Shown here: in pieces, positions 30,601-43,962 of the stretch
Layout: each line of letters begins with the position of its first letter
Numbering within the stretch: position 1 is the first letter of the stretch
From: Oreohelix idahoensis
Lineage: Eukaryota > Mollusca > Gastropoda > Stylommatophora > Oreohelicidae
DNA length: 64,000 nt
Direction: 5' to 3'
NCBI GenBank assembly: GCA_024509875.1
Contig: JAMPIV010000287.1
Span: 389,438 to 453,437, forward strand
The notes under the pieces: generated by a model
What the model saw: the letters and a program-made list of their open reading frames with translations, nothing else
The model's database searches: none
Told to the model about the DNA's origin: nothing
Translations under genes and position numbers: made by a program

Positions 30601-32498
30601 CCGATGATATTAGCGATGAAACTCAATCCTCATATGAGTATGTCATTGCTCTTAGACAAAAGATCATTGAGGCATGTAAGCTAGCAACTGCTTCATCAGA
30701 AATTGCTAAAGAGAAGGCAAGGCAGTTTGCTAACAAGAATAGATGTCTACGACAACTTTGTCCAGGTGACAAAGCATTCGTCCTACTCCCCAGTAGGGAA
30801 AATAGACTTCTTATTGCATGGAAAGGTCCGTATGCAATAGTCTCTCGGATTTCCGATGTTGACTATGTGGTCAATATTGATGGAAAGCATAAAACTTTCC
30901 ACATAAACATGCTTTCGGAATTTCACGAACGTCCGGACTATTTGCTGCCTATTTTCCAGGCAACGGATGATGCTCCTGCACCTCACGGTCATTATTCATC
31001 CCTGTCTGTCATTCAGGATGAGGAAGCTACCTTCTCTGATGTCAACCTTCCCCTTCCAGTGGTTCCATTACATTCCACGGAATCTTGGAAAAACGTTTCT
31101 GTTTCTCCTAATCTTTCTGGTGACGAACATCGACAAGTCTCGTCGATGTTACAAACATTTCAGGATGTTCTCACTGACATTCCTGGACACACAGATGTCA
31201 TAGAACATGACATAATTCTTACCGACAATAATCCAATTAGGGTTAGGCCGTATCCTATTCCTATACACTTTCAGTCGCAAGTGGAAAAGGAATTGGATGA
31301 AATGATTCAATTAAATATAATTGAACCATCGACTTCACCATATTCTTCTTCCATGGTTATTGTCCGGAAGAAGGATAAGAACATACGAATTTGCGTTGAT
31401 TATCGCAAATTGAATCAGGTCACAAAGTTCGACGCTGAACCGATGCCTTTGTTAGAAGATCTACTGATTAGACTTTCTAATTCTAGATTCTTCACTAAAC
31501 TTGACTTGTCTAAAGGTTATTGGCAAGTGCCTTTAGCAGAGCATGCCAAACCTCTTACTGCTTTTTCTACACCTAGGGGTCTATTTCAATGGAATGTTAT
31601 GCATTTTGGTCTCATGAACGCCCCTGCCACTTTCGTTCGCATGATGCGTCGAATTCTGTCACATCGTTCGGATGTCATCGCATACTTAGATGACATCTGT
31701 CTCTTCAGTGATACCTGGGAAGATCACTATTTAGGGTTATATGACTTACTGTCCACTCTACGTGAGAATAATTTGACAGCAAAACCTTCTAAAGCTTTTG
31801 TTGGTTTTGGTGAAATCTCTTTCCTGGGTCATCGTGTTGGTCATGGTCTCTTGAAGACAGAAGACCACAATACTTCCAAAATACTGAACATCTCTGTTCC
31901 TAAAACGAAGAAACAAGTTAGGAGTCTCTTAGGTTTAATTCAATTTTATGGGAGATTTATTCCAAATTTATCTTCGATCATGGCACCTCTCTCAACATTG
32001 TTGAAGAAAGGTTCGCCTAATCTGGTCCGTTGGTCTGAAGAATGCCAATCTTCACTAGACCAAATCAAGAATATATTTTCTTCTCCTCCCATCTTAAGAT
32101 TACCTACTCTTGATAGGACTTTTGTTCTTCGGAGTGATGCTTCATCCACTGGGATTGGAGCAGCACTGATGCAAGAATATGCAAATACTCTGCATCCTGT
32201 TATGTACATTTCTAGAAAACTAAATGCGGCAGAGAGGAACTACTCGGTTTTAGACCGTGAGTTGTTAGCGATGGTTTGGTCAATTCTAAAGCTACAAAGA
32301 TTCCTCCTGGGCGCACATTTCATTCTAGAGACTGATCAGAAAGCTCTTACAGCTATTCAGACTAAGAATTTGAAGAGTTCGAGATCCACTCGATATGCTA
32401 TAGCTCTTCAACCTTTTCACTTCACGGTACGAGCTATCCGTGGTGCGGATAATGTGATGGCTGACATTTTGTCTAGATGCCCACATGACTCCAACTAA
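27621..32498 (+). CDS. gag-pol: C Gag-Pol polyprotein, intact, integrase before RT (1625 aa)
   Basis: One open frame with no stop between Gag and Pol. ATGs at 27621 and 27633 are both possible starts. Residues 35-140 are a charged coiled coil and about 155-340 a capsid-like region, followed by an N/R-rich linker. A CPQC...SCGHPLP cysteine/histidine motif lies at about 512-532. The protease has DSGCTT with D566. The integrase has an HHCC zinc finger (about 760-800) and catalytic D832, D892 and E928 (DD35E), with a GPY-type C-terminal module near 1068. RT spans about 1204-1450 with YLDD at 1355-1358. RNase H starts near D1506 and ends at DILSRC. All catalytic motifs I know to look for are present. 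There is no envelope gene, chromodomain or canonical Gag zinc knuckle. The integrase-RT order defines the Gmr1-type group. Probably functional. Confidence 0.95.
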   Translation: MLDNMSTFEHFIEQGKLLGKTGDKLEEFATARYDKAMEAEQKKLHMEAEQKKLQMQVDEKRFQMEMEKQKRESEAEERKLQLEAENKRLEKEAENERLQMQAQAEERKLQRESDERKAKMEHEEKLLALELEKLKLTSMSNGNDSNKGSSSGKANNDTFKIKLPTFSPSSDDIMFYLDRFEQACTAHNIDKAKYVYQLSGILTGKALSILNMVDEPDKSNYEVVRAALLKKYQLNEDGYRLQFKNMLPENGVEFSEFIARIRITFSRWVELSKTEKTYEGLMDLILRDKVMSSVNESFLAFLHERKPKTIKEMEDFCCQYVTAHPHITMGNSKVKEGLPVASAAPYGQNFARRFQQNFDRKGSGNFCQNHGNQFHGDSSSKNWRQPDSGRYYHPNNYKHFKRGYGNRGYSCRRPQNQTNRCSHQCEHDSNRGNWNSNQYNNYNRDNNNCRDNNNSDNFRGNNSRGRSQHKKKRYQQANAVQQETEGACNHVVDSKNFDAVTSSAFDFERANKCPQCSTLFEPGTITTLSCGHPLPALPAAVAHDGRGSLILHKGLVNDTPVSLLFDSGCTTIGVRQSLVDPSCATGRVIKCVTFGGTLEKYPTAVIRIATPFFTGDVHACLLPNPIADLIIGRIHGVRECTPQQIAAWEDNNMQATNAVVTRAQALQTPETSLNSDNEVDSQDSHLVITRDSFIKLQEEDPSLKKFFVLAKKGDPNQDTNRKSWIAMRNGVLVRMVQDSTTSAHSQILVPKSMRVQILQHAHDSQCAGHMGFARTKSRVLAAFFWPFVNKDIRIYCRSCKVCQEVKSRGPRHAAPIQAADIPIRPFQKMAIDIIGPFKVKSARGHQFILTCVDMCTRWPEAIPLKSISTTDIADALWLIFSRLGFPREILSDHGTQLISDTMSQVMSTLHIERSLSSIYHPMSNGLVERLNRTLKTLLGKITEDHPQDWDRVLPAAIFAYREVPNEHTGFSPFELVFGARPRGPMSLLHDLITADDISDETQSSYEYVIALRQKIIEACKLATASSEIAKEKARQFANKNRCLRQLCPGDKAFVLLPSRENRLLIAWKGPYAIVSRISDVDYVVNIDGKHKTFHINMLSEFHERPDYLLPIFQATDDAPAPHGHYSSLSVIQDEEATFSDVNLPLPVVPLHSTESWKNVSVSPNLSGDEHRQVSSMLQTFQDVLTDIPGHTDVIEHDIILTDNNPIRVRPYPIPIHFQSQVEKELDEMIQLNIIEPSTSPYSSSMVIVRKKDKNIRICVDYRKLNQVTKFDAEPMPLLEDLLIRLSNSRFFTKLDLSKGYWQVPLAEHAKPLTAFSTPRGLFQWNVMHFGLMNAPATFVRMMRRILSHRSDVIAYLDDICLFSDTWEDHYLGLYDLLSTLRENNLTAKPSKAFVGFGEISFLGHRVGHGLLKTEDHNTSKILNISVPKTKKQVRSLLGLIQFYGRFIPNLSSIMAPLSTLLKKGSPNLVRWSEECQSSLDQIKNIFSSPPILRLPTLDRTFVLRSDASSTGIGAALMQEYANTLHPVMYISRKLNAAERNYSVLDRELLAMVWSILKLQRFLLGAHFILETDQKALTAIQTKNLKSSRSTRYAIALQPFHFTVRAIRGADNVMADILSRCPHDSN

Positions 32499-33249
32499 TA
32501 CTTCTGTTCTATATTTCCATATATTACAGAGTCATAACACACCTATATTTCTACAATAGATTAGCACATCTGTACTCACTTTATATGTACACACTATCGT
32601 GCTTTGTTGTCATCTTCTTCTTTTCGTTTTTTAAGATGATAGAGGAGGACTGAGTAGTTAATATAAGGGCCGTTAGTTTACTAAACAGCCACAATTATTA
32701 ATAATGTATTGTACCTTATGAAGCATATTAGTTATTAATTAGCATTATATTGCTTGTACTTTCTCAGAATGTCATTGTTGAGCTGAGGACTTACCTTACG
32801 AGTTCTAGATTGTGTACTTACCCTCGGAATACCAGAGCATATGTCCTGGATCGTCATGTAGTTTAACTTTACTATGTACTTATGTCATTACATGTCAAAG
32901 AATGTACTATTTAAATTTTCCTATCAGATTTGTACATCCATTTTTAAAGACAATATTAGAGTATGCTGTTTAATGATGATTATAGTAACTTGCATACGTA
33001 TATTGTGTTTACATGCTAACGTGATGTGTGTTGGTGACACCTCCCCGATGTGAATATTTTTTGAGACATATTTATTTTTCTGTTGAGGTATATCCTCACC
33101 AGACACTCTATAATTAGCCTATTGTTTGGCAATTTAATTAATTATCAGCGCATAATTCGTGCGTTTTGAGCCGCTTATCGCTTGCTCTTTGATATTGAAA
33201 AAAAAAATATGTTCCACATTTTTTTTTTTATCGGGAGGAGGTGGTGATA
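32499..33249 (+). other. C 3' untranslated region and polypurine tract
   Basis: No coding signal. GGGAGGAGGTGGTGATA (33233-33249) immediately precedes the LTR start TGTTGCGTG and is the likely polypurine tract. A run of A and a run of T (33201-33232) flank it and could pair. Confidence 0.7.
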
Positions 33250-34332
33250 TGTTGCGTGATAAATTCTCGCAACATCGTTTTATTTCAATATCTGTTTTAT
33301 AACGCAAGGGCAACAACTGCTTGTAATTTATAGTCACTTTTCTCGGTAAGCATTTGTCTTCTCGCGTTGGTATCGAATGCAGTTAACTTTTGTGCTGTGG
33401 TCATTTTTGCGCTGGACTGCGCATGACTTGTCTTGTTGTTTGGTCGATCGGTTTCCGCCCACCACTAGTGGGAGTGAGCGATTTGGAATGGCGAAAGAGA
33501 TGCCTCGTTGAAGAGGGGATCTCCGCTATTTTTTGTTCTGTCAGGGATGTGTAGTCCTCTTATGGATATTTCGTTTAGTCGAGATAATACCTCTAGTGTT
33601 TTCCCACATGTCGGGAGGCGTGATATTTCTGTGTATTTCATGAAAGCAAGGTAAATTGACTTTTTCATTAACTCTATCGATTTTGGGTCGTGAGCGATTT
33701 CGATTCATAGCCTGTCTCCGAAAGTCGTCGTCACGAGATGTTCTTTCCCAGCTCACATGTCGCTGCATTGTATTGCATCGGTTGATGCATGTACCAAGGA
33801 CCATTACTTGCTACTTGGTTAAATGAACGAGGTTTAGAAAACCTTTATTATCTAGAGGATATTCTTGAGGACATTATTTATACTTCGGCAGACGTGTCTG
33901 TCTTGCTGAAGTCAAACTAAGGAGAGTGAACTGATCTCATACATCTGGTTATCTCCTGGCTGTTATAGAAAAGGATGGAGTTGTTCATCTGACTACATTT
34001 ACAGCACTTTGAAATATAACATGCATCTGACTCATCATTGTAATGCTGTCTACCGTTTATTGCTGTATTGAATGTTGCTGTGATAATGACTGTTTGATGT
34101 GCCTACACATTTGCGTAACCATTTTGTCACTGTGGCGTCCACAATAAATAATGAAGAAAAACGTCAACGGCTGTTTCAAGACTCATTGACTTTATACGTC
34201 GTGAGTTTACTGACGTCCTATGTGGATTGCCCTGTTATTGTTGCATGAACATTGTTTTGACTGAACACATCTACACACTACACAAAACCAGACATGCGGA
34301 TGCCATCCATCATCATATGGCATCACGCATCA
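33250..34332 (+). repeat. C 3' LTR (1083 bp, complete)
   Basis: Begins TGTTGCGTGATAAATTCTCG after the polypurine tract and ends CACGCATCA. Directly after it the B LTR resumes with CTCATAAAATT. AATAAA is at 34143-34148. The three differences from the 5' LTR are at GGTTAAATGAACGAGG (two) and CATTGACTTT (one). Confidence 0.92.
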
Positions 34333-35970
34333 CTCATAAAATTTTTTTATAACGTGTTTGAAAAAACCTTACGTTACGGAAATAGCCTACCATGTTAACT
34401 CCAAATTGATTGGAGCGCAACAAATATAAGACTAAACACGATTGGTCGGGCTATAAATACTATCTTGTGTTGTTATGGGAAACGAATAGAAGGGGTACTT
34501 TTTTGAAAAGATATGTGGACGTGGTTTCATTGGGTAGAGCTGCGAATATACTTGATTCAGAGCGTCTGTTCATTGCCACATCTTGTAATAAACCTACTAA
34601 GAAGCAGTACGTTGAGCACCAGTGTATATTTGTTATAAAATAAAGCCTGGGACATCGGCAGATCGGAGTTGGGCTATATTCATTGCCAGTCAACGAAACT
34701 GTTTATTATTCTATGAATTGTGGTAAGCTTGAAATATTCAATATCTTTTAATGAAAATTGAATGTAAATTGTTAATTTATGCCTGTATATATGTGTAGTT
34801 CAGTAGCGAACATGATGTAAAGCCTATAATGCTCCAGCCTGAACAGAAGGTGTCGGAGGAAAGTAGAACTGCATGGAATGGCCAAACAGTACACTGACAC
34901 CTAGATTATTGATTAGACAGAAATAATGCTGGAATTGCAGAGGCGTAGTAACCATTAGGGAGGGAAATACTGGTATAAAATATTTCAGATGAAGCTGATA
35001 GTTGGCCTAACGCTCTGAACTCAATGTTTGTGATGTATTGTGCTCAGTGTAGAAAGAGAGTGTAAATTAGTTATGACGTAGGAGGTTCATCCTTCTTGTT
35101 TTCAGGGACAGTGGTCTTAAAGTTATTGAGCAGCACCTGGTCAGAGCTTTGCTGAAGCCAGAGGTGGACAGCATACTCCTTGGTCCATATAGCAACCAGT
35201 GGGGTGGCTCCAGAACTCATCGAGCAGAGGAGCCTTTTTCTGCAGTCATCACTCAAGATAAGAGAGTGTGGTCATGGAGCTCAACATTATGTACCCCCAT
35301 CTTAAAATGACAGTGTAAAATACAATTAAGAGGGGAATTTAATTGTTTTAATATCAGGAACTGAGAACATCTCCAATACTAGTTCCAATAAAGACAAACT
35401 ATTGAAGTCATGATGACAAATACCAACAGAGCTTGAACAAAACAAAACCAGTATTACCTCATATTACTACTACACCACTGACACACATAGGATACTATTA
35501 AAAATACATGTCACTACAAGATTCATATTGAGAAATTCTGTACATATAACTTGTAATTAAAATTGATTGTGATTCCTGGTTCCATTTGTATTTGAATCAG
35601 GACACATATTCATTCATGACAGCAATGAATACATATTGTTATTTGAAAAGTTATCAGTGACTCCTTTAAGATATCCTTGTAGAGTGTTTTATGTATGTGA
35701 GTGTCACAGTGTTGTCAAGTGTAGTGGAATAAATTAAATTGTTTATCTGTCTGTTGTTGTTTTGACTTACACTTCATCATACACATACCCTAGACATTAA
35801 ACGTAGTCATCACACTATTCCAGAATAATTCTGACTGAGGTATACATATGTGGCAGCAAGTAAGGTTATATATAATACACTACTCTTATTAGATATATAT
35901 ACCTTCACAGCTGATCTCAGTCAGTACACTAAGTCCCCTATAAATATTTATAACATCCCACTTTACCACA
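34333..35970 (+). repeat. B LTR 2, second part
   Basis: Continuation of the LTR interrupted by C. It matches 19065-20703 with scattered single-base differences and ends TTTACCACA. It is followed by the B primer-binding site and a second B internal region. Confidence 0.9.
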
Positions 35971-36176
35971 TATATTGGGGTCTCGCTCTTGGGATTTTGA
36001 ATCTTTACCTATTACAAATATTGGGGGTAATTCACTTCAGGAAATAATAAGAATTAAAAAGGTATCCTTGGGTGGAATTAAATAAGGTTGAGCTCTCGGT
36101 GCCTGTGTTGTCCATTAGATATATATTTAGAGATTGAATTGTTGGTTAGACATTGTATAAACTTACCTGATAGACA

Positions 36177-36955
36177 ATGGCGGACCTAGCCAAATTTCGA
36201 TCTGCTGCTGTTCAGACTGCAAAAGAGTTAGGATTAGATGGGCAAGTTATGGTTGCCTATGTCACTACTGAATGTGACAAATTTATTGAACGCGAAGAAA
36301 GAAGGTTTGAAGCCGAAAGAAAGTTAGAGGCTGAAAGGGAAATTAAGAAGTTACAATTTGAGGCTGAGGCTAAGAAATTGCAGATTGAGGCTGAGGTAAG
36401 ATTAGCTGCAGAAAGAAGAAGAGAAGAGAAGAAATTAGCTGCAGAAAGAAGGGAAGCAGAAGAAAGAAGATTGACTGCAGAGAGGGAAGCTGCAAGCAGC
36501 AAAGGGGGAGAAGAGATTACAAAGGGAACATGAGTTACGACTAAGGGAGTTTGAGTTTCAAGGCCATGCTCCTGAAAATGGTGCCAGTCCCTTTGCCTCT
36601 GATGCCACTGCTAGCCAGGGAGCCTCAACCTCAGCTATGAATTTTCATTTAGATCATTTTGTTGAGAAAGACGATGATATAGAGAGCTATCTAAATAGGT
36701 ATGAAACTATTAGCTACCACGTATGGGTTAGAGAGAGAAAGGTGGAGCTTAAAGTTATCTCAGGGACTTCGTGGGGCAGCTTATGAAGTTTTTGCAAAAA
36801 TGAGCAGAGGTGATCAGGAAAAAAATTATGACATGCTAAAGCAGGCTCTTTTGTTAAGGTATGAAAAGAATGCAGAATTTTATAGGAAAAAATTTAGGAA
36901 TGCTAAAAACTACTGTCAGGTTATCAAAAACCTATCACCAGTTCCTCACGAATAG
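36177..36955 (+). pseudogene. B gag, second copy, degrading
   Basis: Starts with the same MADLAKFRSA N-terminus as 20910. The coiled-coil part is rearranged and shorter. After 36533 the frame is lost through extra A bases in homopolymers (for example GGAAAAAAATT versus GGAAAATT, and TATGAAACTATT versus TATGAACTATT). Disagreement with the first copy rises steadily to the right and merges into C-rich sequence. The pattern fits low-quality consensus better than biological decay, so the real sequence may be intact. Confidence 0.75.
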
Positions 36956-39226
<2,271 letters not shown>

Positions 39227-39923
39227 GAGCTCAACATTATGTACCCCCATCTTAAAATGACAGTGTAAAATACAATTAAGAGGGGAATTTAATTGTTTTA
39301 ATATCAGGAACTGAGAACATCTCCAATACTAGTTCCAATAAAAGACAAACTATTGAAGTCATGATGACAAATACCAACAGAGCTTGAACAAAACAAAACC
39401 AGTATTACCTCATATTACTACTACACCACTGACACACATAGGATACTATTAAAAATACATGTCACTACAAGATTCATATTGAGAAATTCTGTACATATAA
39501 CTTGTAATTAAAATTGATTGTGATTCCTGGTTCCATTTGTATTTGAATCAGGACACATATTCATTCATGACAGCAATGAATACATATTGTTATTTGAAAA
39601 GTTATCAGTGACTCCTTTAAGATATCCTTGTAGAGTGTTTTATGTATGTGAGTGTCACAGTGTTGTCAAGTGTAGTGGAATAAATTAAATTGTTTATCTG
39701 TCTGTTGTTGTTTTGACTTACACTTCATCATACACATACCCTAGACATATAACGTAGTCATCACACTATTCCAGAATAATTCTGACTGAGGTATACATAT
39801 GTGGCAGCAAGTAAGGTTATATATAATACACTACTCTTATTAGATATATATATACCTTCACAGCTGATCTCAGTCAGTACACTAAGTCCCCTATAAATAT
39901 TTATAACATCCCACTTTACCACA
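39227..39923 (+). repeat. B LTR 3, terminal part
   Basis: Matches 20008-20703 almost exactly (one extra A is visible) and ends TTTACCACA. It is followed by ATATG, the target duplication shared with 18305-18309. This is the true right end of the B insertion. The first roughly 1.7 kb of this LTR is missing or hidden by the C-rich tract. Confidence 0.9.
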
Positions 39924-40684
39924 ATATGGTTATGAGTTTCTTTTAGCCATAAAGAGGATGGAAAGGAAATATAGAAGACAAATGTCAAATAGGAAAAGCC
40001 ATAACAGTGCATCGGAGATTAGGATATATAATGGACATAGATGTGAAGAACAGTAAATGCTCAAGCAGGAAAGATATGCAATTAAGAAGAACGATCAATG
40101 AGATAGGCGGCGGATGAAGTTTCGGAATTTCAAGATAATTCGCGTAGAGACCGTACTTCTGGGTCGGTGATAGTTTAATAAATCTGTCATAAAAGTATAT
40201 GTTGTGTATAACCAATAGCAGTTAAATACGCGGGGAATAATTGGAAACGGGATAGTAAACTTGAGAGTAGATATAAAAAGGGATGATAAGTGCAAATGAA
40301 GTTATAAAGGAATTAGTAAGATAAGAAAAGGAGCAAACGCCAAAGTGCATACACCTAGTAGCCGCATGTTATTAGAATGTGGGCTCTAGTGAATTTGCAT
40401 TATGTAAAGAGCTGGTACGTTAACCAGAATAATGTTTTGAAAATTGCATTGTGTAAAATGTGTAATATGAAATGGAAATTATATTAGGGGAAAATGTGTA
40501 AGTGTGATTGGAAGTGGAATATGGCAAGTCGCATTCAGGTTAGTGTGTACTTGGCTGACTGGACCGGGGAAGTGGGAAGACAGGTGCTGGTGGAGAGAGG
40601 GACGGAGTTGATAATGGACGTAGAAAGGGAGCAGTCCCCCCGACTCTCTGTGGGAGAAATTTTTTGTTTGAAGGGGGAGAGATG
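39924..40684 (+). other. A 3' noncoding region resumed, with polypurine tract
   Basis: Purine-rich sequence in the style of 16953-18309. It ends with AAGGGGGAGAGATG (40671-40684) directly before the A LTR, the likely polypurine tract. The small frame 40494-40715 crosses into the LTR and is not supported as a gene. Confidence 0.7.
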
Positions 40685-41928
40685 TGTGAACGGTGGTTTG
40701 GTTTTAGAAAAATAAGTGAGTGTAGATAAATGGTTTGAAAAAATTAATGGAGTTGTTAAAAGACTGTTCGTCTTTGTTGAAGGGAAGTGATATGTATGGA
40801 GGAGTGCTTTGGGCAAAGGTAGGAAATTCCGTGGTTTCCACTTGGAAGATGTAGTAGTTATGTTTAGAGTTAAGCATATTAAGTGAGTTCAAAATTGTTG
40901 TGGGACAAATTTGCATGTAAAGTTTTTGTAATAAGAATTGAAGAGACGTGTATGGTTTTGAGTCAAATCATCAAAGGGAGATAACTTGGAATTACGTCCC
41001 TTGTAAGTTTTGGGTGGGTGAGCAAGAAAACAATACGCACGAGTAAGTTGTGGTAGGATGAAAACATTTTTAGGAGTGAACGGAGAATGTTAGAACGGGG
41101 ATTAAGAGGTCTGATTTTGAACGCGTTGAGCGTAAGTTAGCAAGTGTGTGCTAGAGAGATGGTAGTTTTTTGGAAGTTCATTAGTGAGCGAGGTTTTTGA
41201 TATTCATGTCTCTGGAAACAAGCCATTTTGATGTGGTTGGCTACTGTGGTTACAGACACGCCATAACAAGAGTTATGTTATCAAGTTGTCAAGGTTTTGT
41301 GCTTTTTCAAGACAGCAGGTATGATTGCAGTTTATATTGAAGATATAATTTTTTTGTTAGATAAAACAGAGACAGACGTAGTGATCAGGTAAACTGGTAG
41401 AAAATCAACATCCCTGGCAGTTGTAGGCCAGTCTTCGAGCAAGATACACCAGAAGGTCACTAAGTGAAAAGTTATAAAGATAAATTAACTTTCTTAGAAG
41501 ATCAACCAGGTGACATAGCAGTGAAGAAATTATACAAAAGCAGATCAGTGACAGATATCTACAAGAATATGATTTTCGGATGTTCGCTGAATTGAGAAAA
41601 TGTACGAATGGGAATTATATCAAATTGAATGTATAAATCTATGAGATAAATTCACAGAAGAGAGAAGTGGATTCTACTTTACGTAAATAAAACTTTGAAG
41701 TTCGTTTTACTGCTGTTGGAGGACAGTGTATCAACAGAGTTAGAAACCATTAATCATCAGTACGTCTTGTCTAACAGTGCATTTCATCACTTGTTTACAT
41801 CAGAGTGTTTACATTGTCTGCTCACACATGCTGACCACTGGTTAGGGCAGTGATCTAAACCTCTAACATCAACACTATACAAACACTATAAAGAAATGAA
41901 AACCTTAACCCACACTATCACGGCCACA
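40685..41928 (+). repeat. A 3' LTR (1244 bp)
   Basis: Starts TGTGAACGGTGG and ends GGCCACA, followed by TCTG. It is the fuller copy and keeps about 363 bp (40697-41059) absent from the 5' LTR. AATAAA lies at 41696-41701. Confidence 0.9.
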
Positions 41929-41932
41929 TCTG

Positions 41933-42387
41933 CAAGAGTGATGCGGCTTGTGTTTGGAAGTGAGCGGACGTATGTGTTTTGAGCTCCTGCAGCATTTTGT
42001 GTTTTTCCTGAACTATTCCATCACCAGGACATCAATATACTTTGTTGAAGTGTCCCTGTCTTATTCTAGTAAGGAAGTGTGTGCCTATTCATAAAGGTGT
42101 CAAAAGGACTGTGTTATTGTTAAATAAAGTTTGAAAAATTGCAATTGACCAGCGTTTGATAGTGAACGGACAAGACTACTACGTATTACTGCATTTGCCT
42201 TTGGGCCTATATATCTGTTACCATGGAGCTTTTTGTCAAGTCGATTAAAATGCATATTTGTAAAATTGTGAAGGAGGTGTTTGTCTGCTCAGTGCAGTTA
42301 TGCTGATTTCGTGTTGTGTTACTGCCCCTAGAGTCTACTTGGCCACGGAGAACATCTCCGGAATATTTAACAATACGACGCGTATCA
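41933..42387 (+). repeat. D 5' LTR, second part
   Basis: Continues the LTR from 7230 and matches 56454-56901. It ends GCGTATCA. It contains TTAAATAAAG near 42120, where the 3' LTR has its AATAAA. Confidence 0.9.
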
Positions 42388-42391
42388 GTTT

Positions 42392-42409
42392 TGGTGGCCT
42401 CAAGCCGGG
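42392..42409 (+). promoter_or_regulatory. D primer-binding site
   Basis: TGGTGGCCTCAAGCCGGG follows the LTR after a GTTT spacer. Its complement ends in CCACCA, and the downstream ATCATGAAC is compatible with a tRNA T arm. It is closely similar to the C site, suggesting that related primers are used. Confidence 0.7.
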
Positions 42410-42426
42410 ATCATGAACATACTATA

Positions 42427-43962
42427 CTGTTCAATAAAAGAAACGCATAGCTATCCGAGGGCGCATTTTTATGAGTTTGTAAGTAAAATTTGGTGCTAGG
42501 GTATATAAAAACCAGCCTCAAATGTTCTTTACAGTGTCAAATGCACGTGCACGTGTTGACCTGAATTGCGTTCGTTTTTGTAATCGTTACAACGAAGTGG
42601 TCAATAGTGTTTATGACGCAATTTTTGACCACAGCTCATGTTGCGCGCACGTGAAAGCAACAAAATTTGGGGTGAACACTATTCACTGACTACGCAACTG
42701 AAACCCTATAAAAGGATAACGCTACCAAAAAAAAAATTCAGTTCATTTTCAAGCAGACATGTATGGCGTCTCTATCGATAAATTTAAGGAACATTGCTAT
42801 TGGCCAACTGCATGCAGGCAAAAGTCAAAGTCAGGTTACCAAGCATCTAAACGTGCATCAGAGTACCATCAGTCGACTTTGGCACTGGTTCTAAGCCACT
42901 GGCTCAGTTGAAGACCGGCATCGCAGTGGACGACCCAGAGTGACAACAGCAGCGGAGGATCGCTTTATTCGGCTTCGTCAACTCGGAGACCGGTTTACAA
43001 CAGCTTCCTCAACTGCCCAGTCATTGCCTGCAGGAGGTCATGTGTCTGATCAAACTGTCCGGAATAGACTGCATGACGCTGGACTTTGGGCACAACGACC
43101 TCACCGAGGACATGTCCTTACGCGCCGCCATCGCCAAAATCGACCTCTTTGGGCCAACCAGCATCGTCCCTAGGCAGCTGACAATCAATGGAGACGTGTC
43201 TGGTTTAGTGACGAATCTTTCTTTTTGTTGCAGCGTCATTATAGACGGCGTAGGGTCTACCCTAAGCGAAATGAACGTTTTGCCCAAAATTGCGTTGATG
43301 AAGCTCCGCCGCACGGTTGTGGAGGTGCAATGGTGTGGGGAATGATCAGTTACAACGGAAAGAGTCAACTGGTGCACATTGAGGGAGGCTTGAATGCGCA
43401 AAGATACGTCAATGAAATTCTTCGACCCCATGTCCTTCCACTTTTGGCTGCCCAAAGGTCTGTGTTTCAACAGGACAACGCCAGACCCCATTGTGCACGG
43501 TTGACCATGCAGTTCCTGACTCCCAACAACATTCTCACCCTTCCCTGGCCATCCCTGTCTCCAGACATGAGTCCGATTGAGCACCTGTGGGATGAGCTGC
43601 ATAGACGTGTTTGTCGCCGAGACGTTGCTCCAGTCAATCGTCGTGATCTGTTCCAGGCACTCCAGGAAGAGTGGGCAGCCATCCCACAGGCCCACATCAG
43701 ACGTCTGATCGCATCCATGCCCAGGAGATGCCAGTCGCTGATCGATGCAAGAGGCGGCCACACACCATACTAACGGGAAAGCCCGTACGCCAAAAAACTC
43801 TCTTTACCCAGATGCAAAACAACTGTCAATTGATTGGGTGAACCCTAAGGTATTCTTGTGTGCAATTTGAACAATTAACTCATTAAATAAAAAAGTTATT
43901 GAATGTCAAAATTATGGCTATGTGTGTGCCTTCAGTAGCTATGCGTTTCTTATTTTGAACAG
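42427..43962 (+). mobile_element. Tc1-family DNA transposon (family beta) in D leader
   Basis: A 1536-bp element with inverted repeats CTGTTCAATAAAAGAAACGC... on the left and the near-complement on the right (ends GAAACGCATAGCTA inward). It has TA on both sides (42425-42426 and 43963-43964). Its ends and protein differ from the alpha family. Confidence 0.92.
42763..43773 (+). pseudogene. Tc1 transposase (family beta), two in-frame stops
   Basis: A single frame of 336 codons from ATG 42763 to 43773, broken only by TAA at 42892-42894 and TAG at 43171-43173. The N-terminal helix-turn-helix (SQSQVTKHLNVHQSTISRL) is followed by GRPRVTT, then DDE residues in WFSDESFF, QQDNARPH and SPIEHLWDE with 34 residues between the last two. 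It ends GGHTPY. The absence of frameshifts indicates modest age. Confidence 0.92.

Larger units (their letters stand above)
25154..34332 (+). mobile_element. Retrotransposon C: young, nearly intact Gmr1-like Ty3/gypsy element
   Basis: Innermost and youngest layer. Parts in order: 5' LTR (25154-26187, lacking its first 49 bp), primer-binding site, leader, one uninterrupted gag-pol frame, polypurine tract and full 3' LTR (33250-34332). Over the 1034 bp present in both LTRs I see three differences and no indels, so insertion was recent. The left junction has lost sequence from both C and the B LTR, which explains why no target duplication is visible. Confidence 0.93.
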
